The translations under genes were made by a program, and so were the position numbers. DNA of 64,000 nucleotides from Cyanobacteria bacterium SZAS-4 (GTDB lineage: Bacteria > Cyanobacteriota > Vampirovibrionia > Obscuribacterales > Obscuribacteraceae), in assembly GCA_018266255.1 (NCBI GenBank), contig JAFEAT010000011.1:227003-291002 (forward strand), written 5' to 3'. Below, piece after piece: positions 1 to 8,887 of the stretch (position 1 is its first letter; the number at the start of each line of letters is the position of its first letter). The notes beneath the pieces were generated by a model, which searched no databases, had not been told where the DNA came from, and worked only from the letters and a program-made list of their open reading frames with translations.

Positions 1-2
1 AT

Positions 3-836
3 GGAATCGTTTCGCTTGGTTTTGGCGCATGGCGAGAGTTGGCATCGCATGTGATGACGACAGAATGGGTTCGATCGCAAAAGTGCGAAAGTTTCCCGCT
101 TTTGTACCATTCTCGGATCTTGGAGAATCAAAAACGGCGCGAACCGACTGCCGAATTGAAGGCGGAATTGTCTGGCATTCTTTCGTATTGGAATAATCTG
201 CCATCAGTATCGCTGCGGTTGAGTGAATTGGAAAATTCAACGACGGATTTGATTCTGTTTCTCGAACATGTTCCTCACAATCTTTTTGAATGGTTGAATC
301 AGTATCGTGATTCTAGTGAAGATGAAATTTCAGCCGCATGTTCGATGTTTGAACGCAATCTGCGACGAGAGGTTCCATTCATGAGCTCGAACGGTTTCTT
401 CCATCTTGACGCACACTCCAAGAACATTCTCACCGATGGGAATGCACTCTACTTTGCCGATTTCGGATTGGCTATGTCGACACTATTTGATTTGTCATCC
501 GATGAACAGGAGTTTGCCGAGCACAATCAGTTGCATGACCTTTCTCATACGATTTCGCAACTAGTCAATTGGCTTGTCACCACAACTGGTGGCACCGAGG
601 CTCGTGATGTCCATCATCGCAATAAATTGATTGCTCTGTGTGCCGCTGGTGAGGAAGTTGAATTCACCTCTAAGTCAGCGGGCTCTGTAATCTACCGATA
701 CGCAAAGATTGCACATCTGTTCAATGACTTTTACGGCAAACTATTTCGGGGATTCGCTGAAACTCCTTTTCCCGCAGACCAACTGCGACTGGCGTGGAGC
801 CAACTGCTCCATGCCGAGAGCCAACTAGGCCTTTGA
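3..836 (+). CDS. Protein-kinase-fold phosphotransferase, 5' end outside window
   Basis: The reading frame is open back to base 3, so the gene almost certainly begins before the window; a TTG at 39 has no spaced ribosome site. The C-terminal half carries a kinase catalytic loop of the form H-x-D-x4-N (HLDAHSKN, bases 412-435) followed by a DFG motif about 15 residues later, the arrangement of eukaryotic-like kinases and aminoglycoside/choline phosphotransferases. No transmembrane segment is visible. The substrate cannot be told; a small-molecule kinase and a protein kinase are both possible. It is followed by a 184-base gap and then the HAD-ATPase gene on the same strand. The fold call is fairly safe, the function is not. 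Confidence 0.6.
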   Translation, partial: GIVSLGFGAWRELASHVMTTEWVRSQKCESFPLLYHSRILENQKRREPTAELKAELSGILSYWNNLPSVSLRLSELENSTTDLILFLEHVPHNLFEWLNQYRDSSEDEISAACSMFERNLRREVPFMSSNGFFHLDAHSKNILTDGNALYFADFGLAMSTLFDLSSDEQEFAEHNQLHDLSHTISQLVNWLVTTTGGTEARDVHHRNKLIALCAAGEEVEFTSKSAGSVIYRYAKIAHLFNDFYGKLFRGFAETPFPADQLRLAWSQLLHAESQLGL

Positions 837-1020
837 GATGCGCCGTTCGTTTTTGAGGTGCACCGACCGCCATCGAGGTTCGCCCGCCGTCATCCATGTG
901 CACCTTGACGACTCGTTGGGGTCACTTAAAGTCGCAAACCGTCGTCACATGTTTATCAATGCTGCTTGCAAAGGTCTAGAATAGTGGCAGCTGGAGTCCT
1001 GGAATCGGAGTCACTGTTAT

Positions 1021-2748
1021 ATGCGCTATCTCGCCCTGGCATGCGATTACGACGGCACGCTAACGACCGATAATGAGCCAAGCCCTGAAGCTTTTGGAAA
1101 GCTCAGGCAAGTGCGCGCGTCTGGTCGAAAAGTGGTGCTGGTGACTGGTCGCACGCTCGGACAACTGCAAGAATCCTGTCAAGAACTCGACGCATTCGAT
1201 AGCATCGTCTTGGAAAATGGCGCTGTTATCTATGACCCTAATACCGGCACCAGCCGTTTGCTCTGTGCTCCGCCACCGCACGGTTTCGTTTCGAGATTGA
1301 AGAAGAAGGGTGTAACCGGCGTCACAGTTGGTGAGGCGATCGTTGCTACCTGGTCACCGCAAGAGAGCGCTGTGCTGGGTGTAATTAGAGCCATGGGTCT
1401 CGATCTACAGCTCAGCTTCAACCGCAACGCCGTTCTGGTATTGCCGCCAGGCATCAACAAGGCATCGGGATTGCAAGTCGCGCTGGAAGGTCTCGGAATT
1501 TCTCCACACAATGTCGTGGGTGTCGGAAACGCCGAAAACGATCACATTTTTCTTTCCTACTGCAAATGTTCAGCGGCAGTTGCGAATGCAACAGATCTGG
1601 TGAAGAACGATGCTGACTGGGTGCTGGAGGGTGAAGAAGCTGCGGGAATTTGTGAGCTGATCGAACAACTCGTAGACAACGATTTGCAGAAACTGCGATT
1701 GGAGATGACACGCGCTAAATTGCCAATCGGCTCGTCAGATCAAGGACCAGTAACTATAGATGCATACAATAGTAGAGTGCTGATCGCTGGTCCGTCGCGC
1801 AGTGGCAAGTCTCGTTTGACATGCGGATTGTTAGAGAGACTCGGCGCAGCTCGTTATCAATTCTGTGTTGTAGATCCTGAAGCCGACTTCGACGGTTTCC
1901 CCGGTGCTGTCACATTAGGTAGCACCACCAACGCACCAGATGTGGAGCACGTGGTGCTCGCGTTGAAGAATCCGGATAATAGAGTTACGGTGAATCTAGT
2001 CGGCTTAGCCTTCGCCGAGCGTCCTGCATATTTTGCGCGCTTGCTAAATGCAGTGCAAGATTTGCGGTTATCGACAGGGCGGCCCCACTGGCTTGTCGTT
2101 GAAGAAGCGCATCACATGCTTTATCCTGATTGGAAACATGCGAATCAGGCCTTGCCGAGTGATTTCCCCGGTTTGCTTCTTGTTACTGTTCATCCGTCTG
2201 AACTTTCGACAGATGTGTTGACACGTGTTGATACAGTCATCGCTACTGGCAAAGATGCACACGAAGTGATTAACGATTTTGCAGCGGCGCAGAACTTCAA
2301 AATGACTCCGCTCGAGCGTGTCGAAATGGATGATTATGAAGTGCTGCTCTGGTTGCGCTCATCGCCAGAATCGGCTGTGCGTGTGCGCTTGCTACCGACG
2401 TTGCACGAACATCGCCGCCATGTGAGGAAATATGCGCAGGGCGATGTCGGCTATCACAGAAGTTTCTTTTTTACTGGTCCAGACTTCCGCTTGAATTTGC
2501 AAGCAAGCAATCTGCGAATATTTGTTCGCATCGCGGATGGTGTCGATGATGATACCTGGTTGCATCATTTGCATTTGGGACATTACGCTCAGTGGTTCCA
2601 GGAAGTAATCAAAGATCAAGAACTTGCAGATCTGGCTGAGTGGCTATCCAACAACGATGCAAGCGCCGCTGATAGTCGTCATGCCATCAATACATTCATT
2701 CAATCTAGATACACTTTGCCTGAACGTCCAAGTCTATTTGGTGCATAA
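1021..2748 (+). CDS. HAD phosphatase fused to a P-loop ATPase
   Basis: Residues 1-225 are a Cof/sucrose-phosphatase-type HAD hydrolase: motif I DYDGTLT (residues 9-15), motif II in VVLVTGR, and motif IV GVGNAENDHIF near residue 163. Residues about 240-460 are a separate ATPase: Walker A GPSRSGKSR around residue 257 and a Walker B-like strand LVVEEAHHM around residue 360, reminiscent of HerA/DUF87-type ATPases. The remaining C-terminus matches no family I recognise. There is no signal peptide or membrane segment, so it is probably cytosolic. The ATG at 1021 has a GGAG about ten bases upstream. HAD IIB enzymes remove phosphate from sugars or similar small metabolites; what the ATPase does to that reaction is unknown. 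Confidence 0.75.
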   Translation: MRYLALACDYDGTLTTDNEPSPEAFGKLRQVRASGRKVVLVTGRTLGQLQESCQELDAFDSIVLENGAVIYDPNTGTSRLLCAPPPHGFVSRLKKKGVTGVTVGEAIVATWSPQESAVLGVIRAMGLDLQLSFNRNAVLVLPPGINKASGLQVALEGLGISPHNVVGVGNAENDHIFLSYCKCSAAVANATDLVKNDADWVLEGEEAAGICELIEQLVDNDLQKLRLEMTRAKLPIGSSDQGPVTIDAYNSRVLIAGPSRSGKSRLTCGLLERLGAARYQFCVVDPEADFDGFPGAVTLGSTTNAPDVEHVVLALKNPDNRVTVNLVGLAFAERPAYFARLLNAVQDLRLSTGRPHWLVVEEAHHMLYPDWKHANQALPSDFPGLLLVTVHPSELSTDVLTRVDTVIATGKDAHEVINDFAAAQNFKMTPLERVEMDDYEVLLWLRSSPESAVRVRLLPTLHEHRRHVRKYAQGDVGYHRSFFFTGPDFRLNLQASNLRIFVRIADGVDDDTWLHHLHLGHYAQWFQEVIKDQELADLAEWLSNNDASAADSRHAINTFIQSRYTLPERPSLFGA

Positions 2749-2794
2749 TCGAATTGCTAAGTCGCGATGAACGGAAGTGGAAGTACCCTTGTAA

Positions 2795-5497
2795 ATGAAA
2801 CAAGCCACAGGCAGTAAGCGCAAATCCACAAAAAAGCCTGAGTTCAATTGCTTCCAAGTTAGCACTGCTGCTCATCAACTCTACAAAAACAAAGAATACA
2901 AGGCTGCAGCGAAGCTATTTCTGTCTCACAAGAAGGATCTTGAAAAGCTCGGTAATAAGGAAGAAGGCGCGGCCTATGCATATTGGCTGCTCGGTATATC
3001 CTTGTACATGTGTGAAAAGTATGCGCAATGCGAGTTGTATTTGCTCAAGGCTGCACGCATTTACAAACACTTGAAGAAAGCAGATTACATGAACTGCATG
3101 TGGTGGCGTGGCTTCTCGCAGCAGCAGCGTAAGCAGTATCGGCAGGCAGCCACTTCTTTTAATAGTGCCTGTCAATGGTCTCTAGAAAACGACAGTAAAA
3201 ATACTGACTGGCCCAACCGCGCCCTCTCTCAAATCGGTTTTTGCCTGTGGCAAGTGAAGGACTTCGACGCTGCTCTCGAAGCGTTTGAGAAATCTTTAGG
3301 AATGAGCTCCAAGGCTTCTCTCACTAACGTTTCTAGTCTGCTCGATAAATTATTACAGCTATACCAGAACGATTCGAACAATGCACGATACGCGGAACGC
3401 CTGCGCAAGTTGGCTGAGCAGGCAAGCAAGGCTGTATCTCGAAAAATCAGTCATCCGGCAAAATTGAAAACAGAAATGCGCCCGGTGCAAGACCGGCGAT
3501 TCGGGCACGTCATCAGCGATCCCTATCGCTGGTTGGAAGATATTGATTCGACCGAAGTACAAAAGTGGATGGAACTTCAGTCTGCCAATGCGTCGATGTA
3601 TCTCGAATCAATTCCTGGGCGTAGTGAGATGCTGGTGCGCATTCATAAATTGTTTGCGATTGAGCCGCCGAAAACGATGTACAAGAGTGGACCGTTTTAC
3701 TTCACTACAAACAAGTCATTGTCTCGACTTTATCGCAGCGACAATCCTGGCAAATTTCCCAAACTGGTTTTAAGTGTCGATGAGTTGCCTGAGAACTGTA
3801 CGATTCATCACACAAAGATTAGTCGCAACGGTCAACTTGTCGCGTACTGGGTGATGACGAAAGGATCAGACTGGCAATCGATTTACGTCAAGAACATGTC
3901 CACCGGAAAAAGAGTGGCTGGCGTTCTGAAAAACTTGCGCGCAGCCGACATGATCTGGGGCAAAGATGATCGCGGCTTTTACTACTCAGCCTTCTCACGA
4001 GACAGCAGCTACAGTCAGATCAAGTATCACAAACTGGGCACTGCGCAGTCGCGAGATAAAGTGATTTACACCCTCGATCAACCAGATGTTTATGCGAGCA
4101 TCAGTATGACTGCCGACGGCAAATATTTGATGGTGCATACATATGGAACGAAGCGAGATCGCCATTCGATGTTCTTGCTCAATATCAAGTCCGCCAGGCA
4201 CCATAGAACAGATGTGCTGGAAGAACAGTCGAGCGGTTTCTATTTTATTGGGCAAAGAGAAGGCGTCATGTATTACATGACCGACAAAAATGCTCCCATG
4301 TTTCGTATCGTTTCTGTTTCGATCAAAGAAATCGAAGAGAAACGGAATACGAATAGACGTGCCATATTCCGCGAGGTATTGCCAGAAAAGCAAGGCTCTC
4401 TCAGGCGTTCATTCGTATGGGGCGATTTCCTGGTTTGTCTGTACACCACGAAAAACGGTGAGGTAATTGAACGATGGAATATAAAAACCAAAAAGCATCT
4501 GGAGCCAATTCAAGTTCCAATTGGCACTTCGATTACCAACACAACCTATATGGATTTTCCAATCGTTAGATGTGTCGTTGAAGGTTACACCTCACCAACA
4601 ATGGTTTACGAATTGGATTTCAAAGCTGGAAAGTTTGTAGCTAAAGTAAATTCTAAGTCTGATATCGACATCAGCCAATTTGTTTCAGAAAAGCTCTACG
4701 CGCGCAGTTCTGATGGAAGCAAGGTTCCATTTTTCGTGCGCTACAAAAAGGGCTTGAAGCTCGATGGAAATAACCCAACAATCTTGACCGGGTATGGTGG
4801 CTTTTTCCGAGACGTCTCTCCCTCTTTTGACTACTACGATTTGCTCTGGATGGATTTAGGTGGCATCTGCGTTGAGCCCATTTTGCGTGGTGACAACGGT
4901 CTTGGAGCCGATTGGCGCAAAGCCGGAATGCGAGAAAATAAGCAGCGAACATTCGATGATTTCATTGCCGTTGCGCAAACTCTAATTCGCAAGAAGTACA
5001 CCAAACCATCCCGTCTGGGAATTTACGGATACAGCAATGGTGGTTTGCTTGCGGGAGCTGTTTTGACGCAGCGACCTGAATTATTTGGCGCGGTTGAGAT
5101 TGGGTGCGGACTTCTGGACATGCTCCGTTTCCATAAATTTGGCACCGAAAAACATTACGTCTCAGAGTATGGCTCTGCTACCAGCAAGAAATATTTCCCC
5201 ATTCTTCGCGACTACTCTCCGCTTCATAATGTTGAAAAGCGTGAGTATCCGCCGGTCTTACTCAATACCGGAAGTCACGATGATCGTGTGTGTCCCGCTC
5301 ACAGTTATAAGTTCGCCGCGACGTTACAGCAAAATCAAACTGGTGATGCGCCGATTCTTCTCAACATCGAGATGAATGCCGGTCACGGTTTTAGCTCCAA
5401 ATCGAACATGGGTGTGAACAGACTCGCTTTCTTCGGCTATGCATTGGGCCTCATTCCTAAGCAGTTCTTGAAACCGAAGCAGAAAACCCGCCGCTAG
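2795..5497 (+). CDS. TPR domain fused to S9A prolyl oligopeptidase
   Basis: The first 210 or so residues are helical TPR-like repeats rich in Lys, Tyr and Ala. From about residue 225 the protein is a typical S9A prolyl oligopeptidase: the propeller opens with the family signature DPYRWLED, and the alpha/beta-hydrolase end carries all three catalytic residues, Ser747 (GYSNGG), an Asp at 829/830 (HDDRV) and His864 (GHGF). The protease part is about 680 residues, the normal length. No signal peptide is seen, so it should act in the cytosol, cutting after proline in short peptides. The TPR extension is unusual and suggests docking to a partner. Its stop overlaps that of the convergent downstream gene. 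Confidence 0.85.
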   Translation: MKQATGSKRKSTKKPEFNCFQVSTAAHQLYKNKEYKAAAKLFLSHKKDLEKLGNKEEGAAYAYWLLGISLYMCEKYAQCELYLLKAARIYKHLKKADYMNCMWWRGFSQQQRKQYRQAATSFNSACQWSLENDSKNTDWPNRALSQIGFCLWQVKDFDAALEAFEKSLGMSSKASLTNVSSLLDKLLQLYQNDSNNARYAERLRKLAEQASKAVSRKISHPAKLKTEMRPVQDRRFGHVISDPYRWLEDIDSTEVQKWMELQSANASMYLESIPGRSEMLVRIHKLFAIEPPKTMYKSGPFYFTTNKSLSRLYRSDNPGKFPKLVLSVDELPENCTIHHTKISRNGQLVAYWVMTKGSDWQSIYVKNMSTGKRVAGVLKNLRAADMIWGKDDRGFYYSAFSRDSSYSQIKYHKLGTAQSRDKVIYTLDQPDVYASISMTADGKYLMVHTYGTKRDRHSMFLLNIKSARHHRTDVLEEQSSGFYFIGQREGVMYYMTDKNAPMFRIVSVSIKEIEEKRNTNRRAIFREVLPEKQGSLRRSFVWGDFLVCLYTTKNGEVIERWNIKTKKHLEPIQVPIGTSITNTTYMDFPIVRCVVEGYTSPTMVYELDFKAGKFVAKVNSKSDIDISQFVSEKLYARSSDGSKVPFFVRYKKGLKLDGNNPTILTGYGGFFRDVSPSFDYYDLLWMDLGGICVEPILRGDNGLGADWRKAGMRENKQRTFDDFIAVAQTLIRKKYTKPSRLGIYGYSNGGLLAGAVLTQRPELFGAVEIGCGLLDMLRFHKFGTEKHYVSEYGSATSKKYFPILRDYSPLHNVEKREYPPVLLNTGSHDDRVCPAHSYKFAATLQQNQTGDAPILLNIEMNAGHGFSSKSNMGVNRLAFFGYALGLIPKQFLKPKQKTRR
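5494..5497. other. Shared CTAG forming both stop codons
   Basis: The palindrome CTAG at 5494-5497 supplies the TAG stop of the plus-strand prolyl oligopeptidase (5495-5497) and, read on the other strand, the TAG stop of the minus-strand gene (5496-5494). The two genes overlap tail to tail by four bases, so there is no room for a terminator between them and each transcript must run into the other gene as antisense. Confidence 0.9.
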
Positions 5498-7335
5498 AAT
5501 TGTCTTCTCTGCAGATCGTTCACGGCTTTCGCTGCGGCTTGTCTGACTGTGTCATCGGCATTCGATTTGACCAGGTCTTGCAAGTCTGTCAACGCACTCT
5601 TGAGACCGAATTTGTCGATTAGTTCGATCAATCGAATCTGTCTCTGAGTAATTTCATCGCGGGTCTCGCCTTTTCGATCTGGAGATCCCAATCGTGGGCT
5701 ATTATCCAGCTCGTGCTTGAGCGCGAGGAGCGCCAATCGTCCTGCGGTTTCTGTTGTGATCGCTGGTGGTCTGTCAGTTGCTAGAAGCTCCAGACCATCT
5801 ATCAAATAGGTCTTGGCACCGCTTGGAAGATGTGATGACTCGGTCAATCCGACGCGAATCGCATCGACCATTTCCGCTCTTCCATTTGCGCCTGCGCGAC
5901 ACAGCTCTTTTACTTGAGCGCAACACTCTTCAGAGATTTGTCGGTTTCCGGCTTCGTCAGACATGTTCTCCGCTGAGCTTTTGATGATGGTAATCAAAGC
6001 CTGGCGGGCGTAGTCCGACTCATAAGAATGTGGTTGCTTGGACAAATCAAACAAGTTGTTCAGATCGGCTCTGAATCCATTGCTAAATTCGAGCAGCTTT
6101 GCTTGTTTGTTAGTCAGCGCGCGTGATGCCCAGTCAGGCGCGAAATAATTCCACGACGACGGTGTCTCATCGTAAGCTTTTTGAGCATCGCGGTCATTTT
6201 GTGCTTTCTGCTCTACGGTTAAGTGTTGAAAGTGATTGTGCAACCATGTGAGCGCCTCTGGATCGCTAATGCGCGATGCGCTGTTGTCGATTATTGCCCG
6301 GGTAGGTTTTGAGCCGTCATTCGGTTGTCCTGGTGGTGGTGGCACCTCCGCGTGAGTACGCACAGGGGGCTGAACCATTGGTTGTGTATCAGCAGCACGA
6401 GGTACTGGAGGATCTGGACGGAATTGCGGTACTACCGGCGGTGGAGTGTCGCTCGGCTGCCATGGCGGACGCTGAGCTGGAGCGGTCGGTTGTTGTACCG
6501 GCTGATCCTGTGGAACTCTTTGTGGCTGCAGCGGATAGTCAGTTCTTGTCGAAGCTGCCTGCGGATACTCTGACCGAGTTGGCTCATAGTTGTACGACAC
6601 TTGTGGTCGCACGTTTGGATGGTGATTTCTGTATCCGATCTGATACGCATTGTCGATGAGATTTTGCAGGCGAGGGTCGTCAGCAATTTCAGGACGCTTT
6701 TGTTTCGCTTCTGCAATCAGTCGCTGCCCTTCCATTATCTCCATCGGTTCGCCTGTTTTGATGCATGCTAAGCCCATCGAGATGCGCGCATTGACCGGCG
6801 CGTAGTACAAATTGTTCAATTCTTTTTCATTGCCTAGAATCTGTTGTCGTTGATTTTCGAGAAGTTGAAGACGTTCGAACGGCACTCCAGCATTTACCAG
6901 ACGAGACTCGCGGTCGTTGATGCTTTTCAAATTTTGCATGTCATTCTGACGATCTTGTTTGATGCTTCTCAGGCTGATTCCATCAGCTTCGTCGATAGCG
7001 CGCTGGTATGTTTGGCGCGCAGCATTGAATCCGCGAGTGTGTAGTAGATCCTCAGCTTGACTCAATCGATCGTATGGATTTCTAAATGTGCTTGAATCGT
7101 GATAATCGTTGAGAGGAATAGAACGCTTCGGCGGTGCCCAGGCATCTTGCGACGCTTCGATGTTGTAATCTCTTCGTGGTGCGCTCTCCGCGTTCGTTGG
7201 AGTGCGGTCATAATAGCTTGTTGAATTGCGATCGTAGTAACTTGTTTGATGATCTCTATTTGCCTGCGAATACTGTGACGAAGCGTTGTCGTTGTTACCG
7301 CGATAATAATGCGTAGAATCTGATCTGTAAGTCAT
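5494..7335 (-). CDS. Pro/Gln/Asn-rich protein with helical repeats, unknown
   Basis: I do not recognise the family. The first 70 residues are Ser/Asn/Tyr/Arg-rich and probably disordered. Residues 85-250 are helical and TPR-like (one stretch reads as a repeat with Ala/Tyr/Ala spacing). Residues 255-350 are a Pro/Gln-rich linker with many PP pairs. Residues 360-613 are alpha-helical and end in HEAT-like helices. No signal peptide or membrane segment is seen. It converges on the prolyl oligopeptidase gene and shares a CTAG with it. ATG at 7335. Confidence 0.65.
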   Translation of the reverse strand: MTYRSDSTHYYRGNNDNASSQYSQANRDHQTSYYDRNSTSYYDRTPTNAESAPRRDYNIEASQDAWAPPKRSIPLNDYHDSSTFRNPYDRLSQAEDLLHTRGFNAARQTYQRAIDEADGISLRSIKQDRQNDMQNLKSINDRESRLVNAGVPFERLQLLENQRQQILGNEKELNNLYYAPVNARISMGLACIKTGEPMEIMEGQRLIAEAKQKRPEIADDPRLQNLIDNAYQIGYRNHHPNVRPQVSYNYEPTRSEYPQAASTRTDYPLQPQRVPQDQPVQQPTAPAQRPPWQPSDTPPPVVPQFRPDPPVPRAADTQPMVQPPVRTHAEVPPPPGQPNDGSKPTRAIIDNSASRISDPEALTWLHNHFQHLTVEQKAQNDRDAQKAYDETPSSWNYFAPDWASRALTNKQAKLLEFSNGFRADLNNLFDLSKQPHSYESDYARQALITIIKSSAENMSDEAGNRQISEECCAQVKELCRAGANGRAEMVDAIRVGLTESSHLPSGAKTYLIDGLELLATDRPPAITTETAGRLALLALKHELDNSPRLGSPDRKGETRDEITQRQIRLIELIDKFGLKSALTDLQDLVKSNADDTVRQAAAKAVNDLQRRQF

Positions 7336-7439
7336 ATTTTTGCTCGCTTTTTAGAATCTGGGTTTGTGCCAAAACCAACGAATGAATCTGGGCGTCTGCG
7401 ATGTGCGGACGTGGGGTGTTTGAGCAAACTTCGTTAGTA

Positions 7440-7646
7440 CGGTTGCTGCAATTCCGGGGATAGAGAATTGCTACGGTTGAATCTTACGGAGGGGCTGTGA
7501 CCAAGTGGTGAGCGAAGCGGTATCAGATCAGGCCAGCTAAAATCGCTGGCGTTGCGACTGGTAGTTGGTAACACGCGTATATCAACTCGAAGCGCCCATA
7601 GATAGTGCTTTTCATCAGGAGGAGCGGTCCACTCCTCCTGATTTTT
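7440..7646 (+). ncRNA. Candidate structured RNA or leader ending in a terminator
   Basis: The strong terminator at 7614-7646 points along the plus strand, yet the preceding protein gene (5494-7335) is on the minus strand, so something on the plus strand must start between about 7336 and 7600. That stretch folds into local hairpins: GCAATTC/GAATTGC (7448-7454 with 7465-7471), GCCAGC/GCTGGC with a 7-base loop (7532-7550) and AGTTG/CAACT (7563-7587). No open reading frame fills it. It could be a free-standing small RNA, or a leader/attenuator for the gene starting 38 bases after the terminator. It does not match tRNA, tmRNA, SRP or RNase P consensus by eye; the 5' end is a guess. Confidence 0.45.
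7614..7646 (+). terminator. Strong intrinsic terminator
   Basis: A perfect 11-bp stem (ATCAGGAGGAG at 7614-7624 with CTCCTCCTGAT at 7632-7642) closes a 7-base loop and runs into a short T tract (7642-7646). On the opposite strand the stem is not followed by T residues, so it acts on plus-strand transcription. Confidence 0.8.
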
Positions 7647-7683
7647 GTGCTTGAATATCCATATCCGATACTAGGTGATTCGT

Positions 7684-7983
7684 ATGCTCGATGTGAGTAA
7701 AGCTTCAAAATTTGAATTCGGTCAGTTCTTAGCCGCCACAGTGAAATGGTCGGAACATGTCGGTTATGAGGTTTGGGTTAATAATGATCCAACCTTACCT
7801 GGTAGGGTAATGACCCGTAATATTTTAGCTGCTGGTCGAAGCATAAGGGTTCGTTTTTCAGCCTTTCGGCGCGGAAAGTTGTATCTCATTTACATGGATA
7901 AACGAGAACTTGCAGACGAAACGAAAGCGCCACCAAAACCCGGAGGGATTGTTCGCTGGGAAGAACATCTCGATGAAATATAA
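7684..7983 (+). CDS. Small protein of unknown function
   Basis: A 99-residue cytosolic-looking protein with no recognised domain. It has a hydrophobic core pattern and a charged tail ending in a Trp-Glu-Glu stretch. I place the start at ATG 7684 because AGGTGA lies five bases upstream; an in-frame GTG at 7675 overlaps that site. It sits right after the terminator of the structured RNA, so its expression could depend on read-through. Confidence 0.6.
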   Translation: MLDVSKASKFEFGQFLAATVKWSEHVGYEVWVNNDPTLPGRVMTRNILAAGRSIRVRFSAFRRGKLYLIYMDKRELADETKAPPKPGGIVRWEEHLDEI

Positions 7984-8221
7984 GTATCGGTTCGCAGCTG
8001 CAAAGCAAGTCGACCGTAACAAAGCCGAAGATCTCTCTTATCCCAATAGACCGGAAGCCTATTGATGTTCTCATGGTCCAGATTTGCTTTTCGATATTTT
8101 CGTCGTGAACGAGCAGTATATTATTTGGATTTCCCAAAGACTGCCTAACTTCTTGGTCAGGGCAATTCTCGGGAAGGTTTTCTAGCTTTTTTTGAAGTCT
8201 AACCGCAGTAGTGGACCTCAA
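7886..8221 (-). CDS. Possible small protein, antisense overlap
   Basis: This minus-strand frame could encode 111 residues. Its first two thirds read like a protein of the 'short helix, LGNPNNI, QIWTM' type seen in small lipoprotein-like or precursor-processing proteins, but the last third overlaps the plus-strand gene by 98 bases and is less protein-like. The only start is TTG at 8221, with AGGAA touching it and no spacing. It may be a decayed gene or chance. It is the only content I see between 7984 and 8293. Confidence 0.3.
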   Translation of the reverse strand: MRSTTAVRLQKKLENLPENCPDQEVRQSLGNPNNILLVHDENIEKQIWTMRTSIGFRSIGIREIFGFVTVDLLCSCEPILIFHRDVLPSEQSLRVLVALSFRLQVLVYPCK

Positions 8222-8293
8222 TTCCTATTTTGTTATACCCTTGTTCGAGGTCAGTCCCAAGCGGGATGTTGTAGTTTCAGAATGGAGTTTCCG

Positions 8294-8869
8294 ATGCACA
8301 AACGCAAACTATTAGCTGCCAGCGCACTCTTCCTAATGTTGTCTGGGACATGCGGTTACTCGCAGATGGTGAGCACCAAGACTGATTATCGATTGCTTGC
8401 TTCTAAGACACAGCAGTTTGTGGAGAAGGCTGGATTTGAAAGGAAAGAGAAAGACGTCATCAACACATTAAAAGACAACGATGTGGCGAAGTTTTCCATG
8501 CTGTTAGATGGATTTATTCAGGCGTATTCGCTCGATAACACCTTAAAAAGCAACGGACCGTACACTATTTTTGCACCGACCGACAAAGCCTGGAGAAAGA
8601 TGCCGGATGACGACAGAATGTCGCTCTGGGCAAACAAAGACAAACTAAAACAAGTGCTGCAATATATGGTCGTCGAAGGAAAAATCAAAACCATCGACAT
8701 GAAGAAAGAGCCGAAGTTACAGACGATGGAGGGGCATTCCATCGGCATTACGACTAAAGGCAATGACATTTATGCTGACAAGTCTTTGATTCTTACAACT
8801 GACATCCCTTGCTCGAATGGTGTCATTCATGTTCTCGATGAAGTGATCATGCCACCATTGAGCAAGTGA
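8294..8869 (+). CDS. Secreted fasciclin-domain protein
   Basis: The first 24 residues form a signal peptide (MHKRK, then a Leu/Ala/Phe core, then a polar turn). The remainder is one fasciclin (FAS1) domain with the H1 box YTIFAPTDKAW and the H2 box GVIHVLDEVIMPP, the marks of the family. Such domains mediate adhesion or matrix binding outside the cytoplasm. ATG 8294 is preferred over the in-frame ATG 8282, because GGAG sits six bases before it and would lie inside the coding region of the longer form. 191 residues, usual for single-domain bacterial members. Confidence 0.85.
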   Translation: MHKRKLLAASALFLMLSGTCGYSQMVSTKTDYRLLASKTQQFVEKAGFERKEKDVINTLKDNDVAKFSMLLDGFIQAYSLDNTLKSNGPYTIFAPTDKAWRKMPDDDRMSLWANKDKLKQVLQYMVVEGKIKTIDMKKEPKLQTMEGHSIGITTKGNDIYADKSLILTTDIPCSNGVIHVLDEVIMPPLSK

Positions 8870-8887
8870 GCCAATTCAGCGAACGCG

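Noticed and set aside
7495..7600. tRNA-like stretch (GGGGCTG start, D-arm-like loop, 5-bp stem with 7-base loop)
   Set aside because: Position 33 is not U, the T arm has a 15-base loop, and the acceptor pairing needs a bulge.
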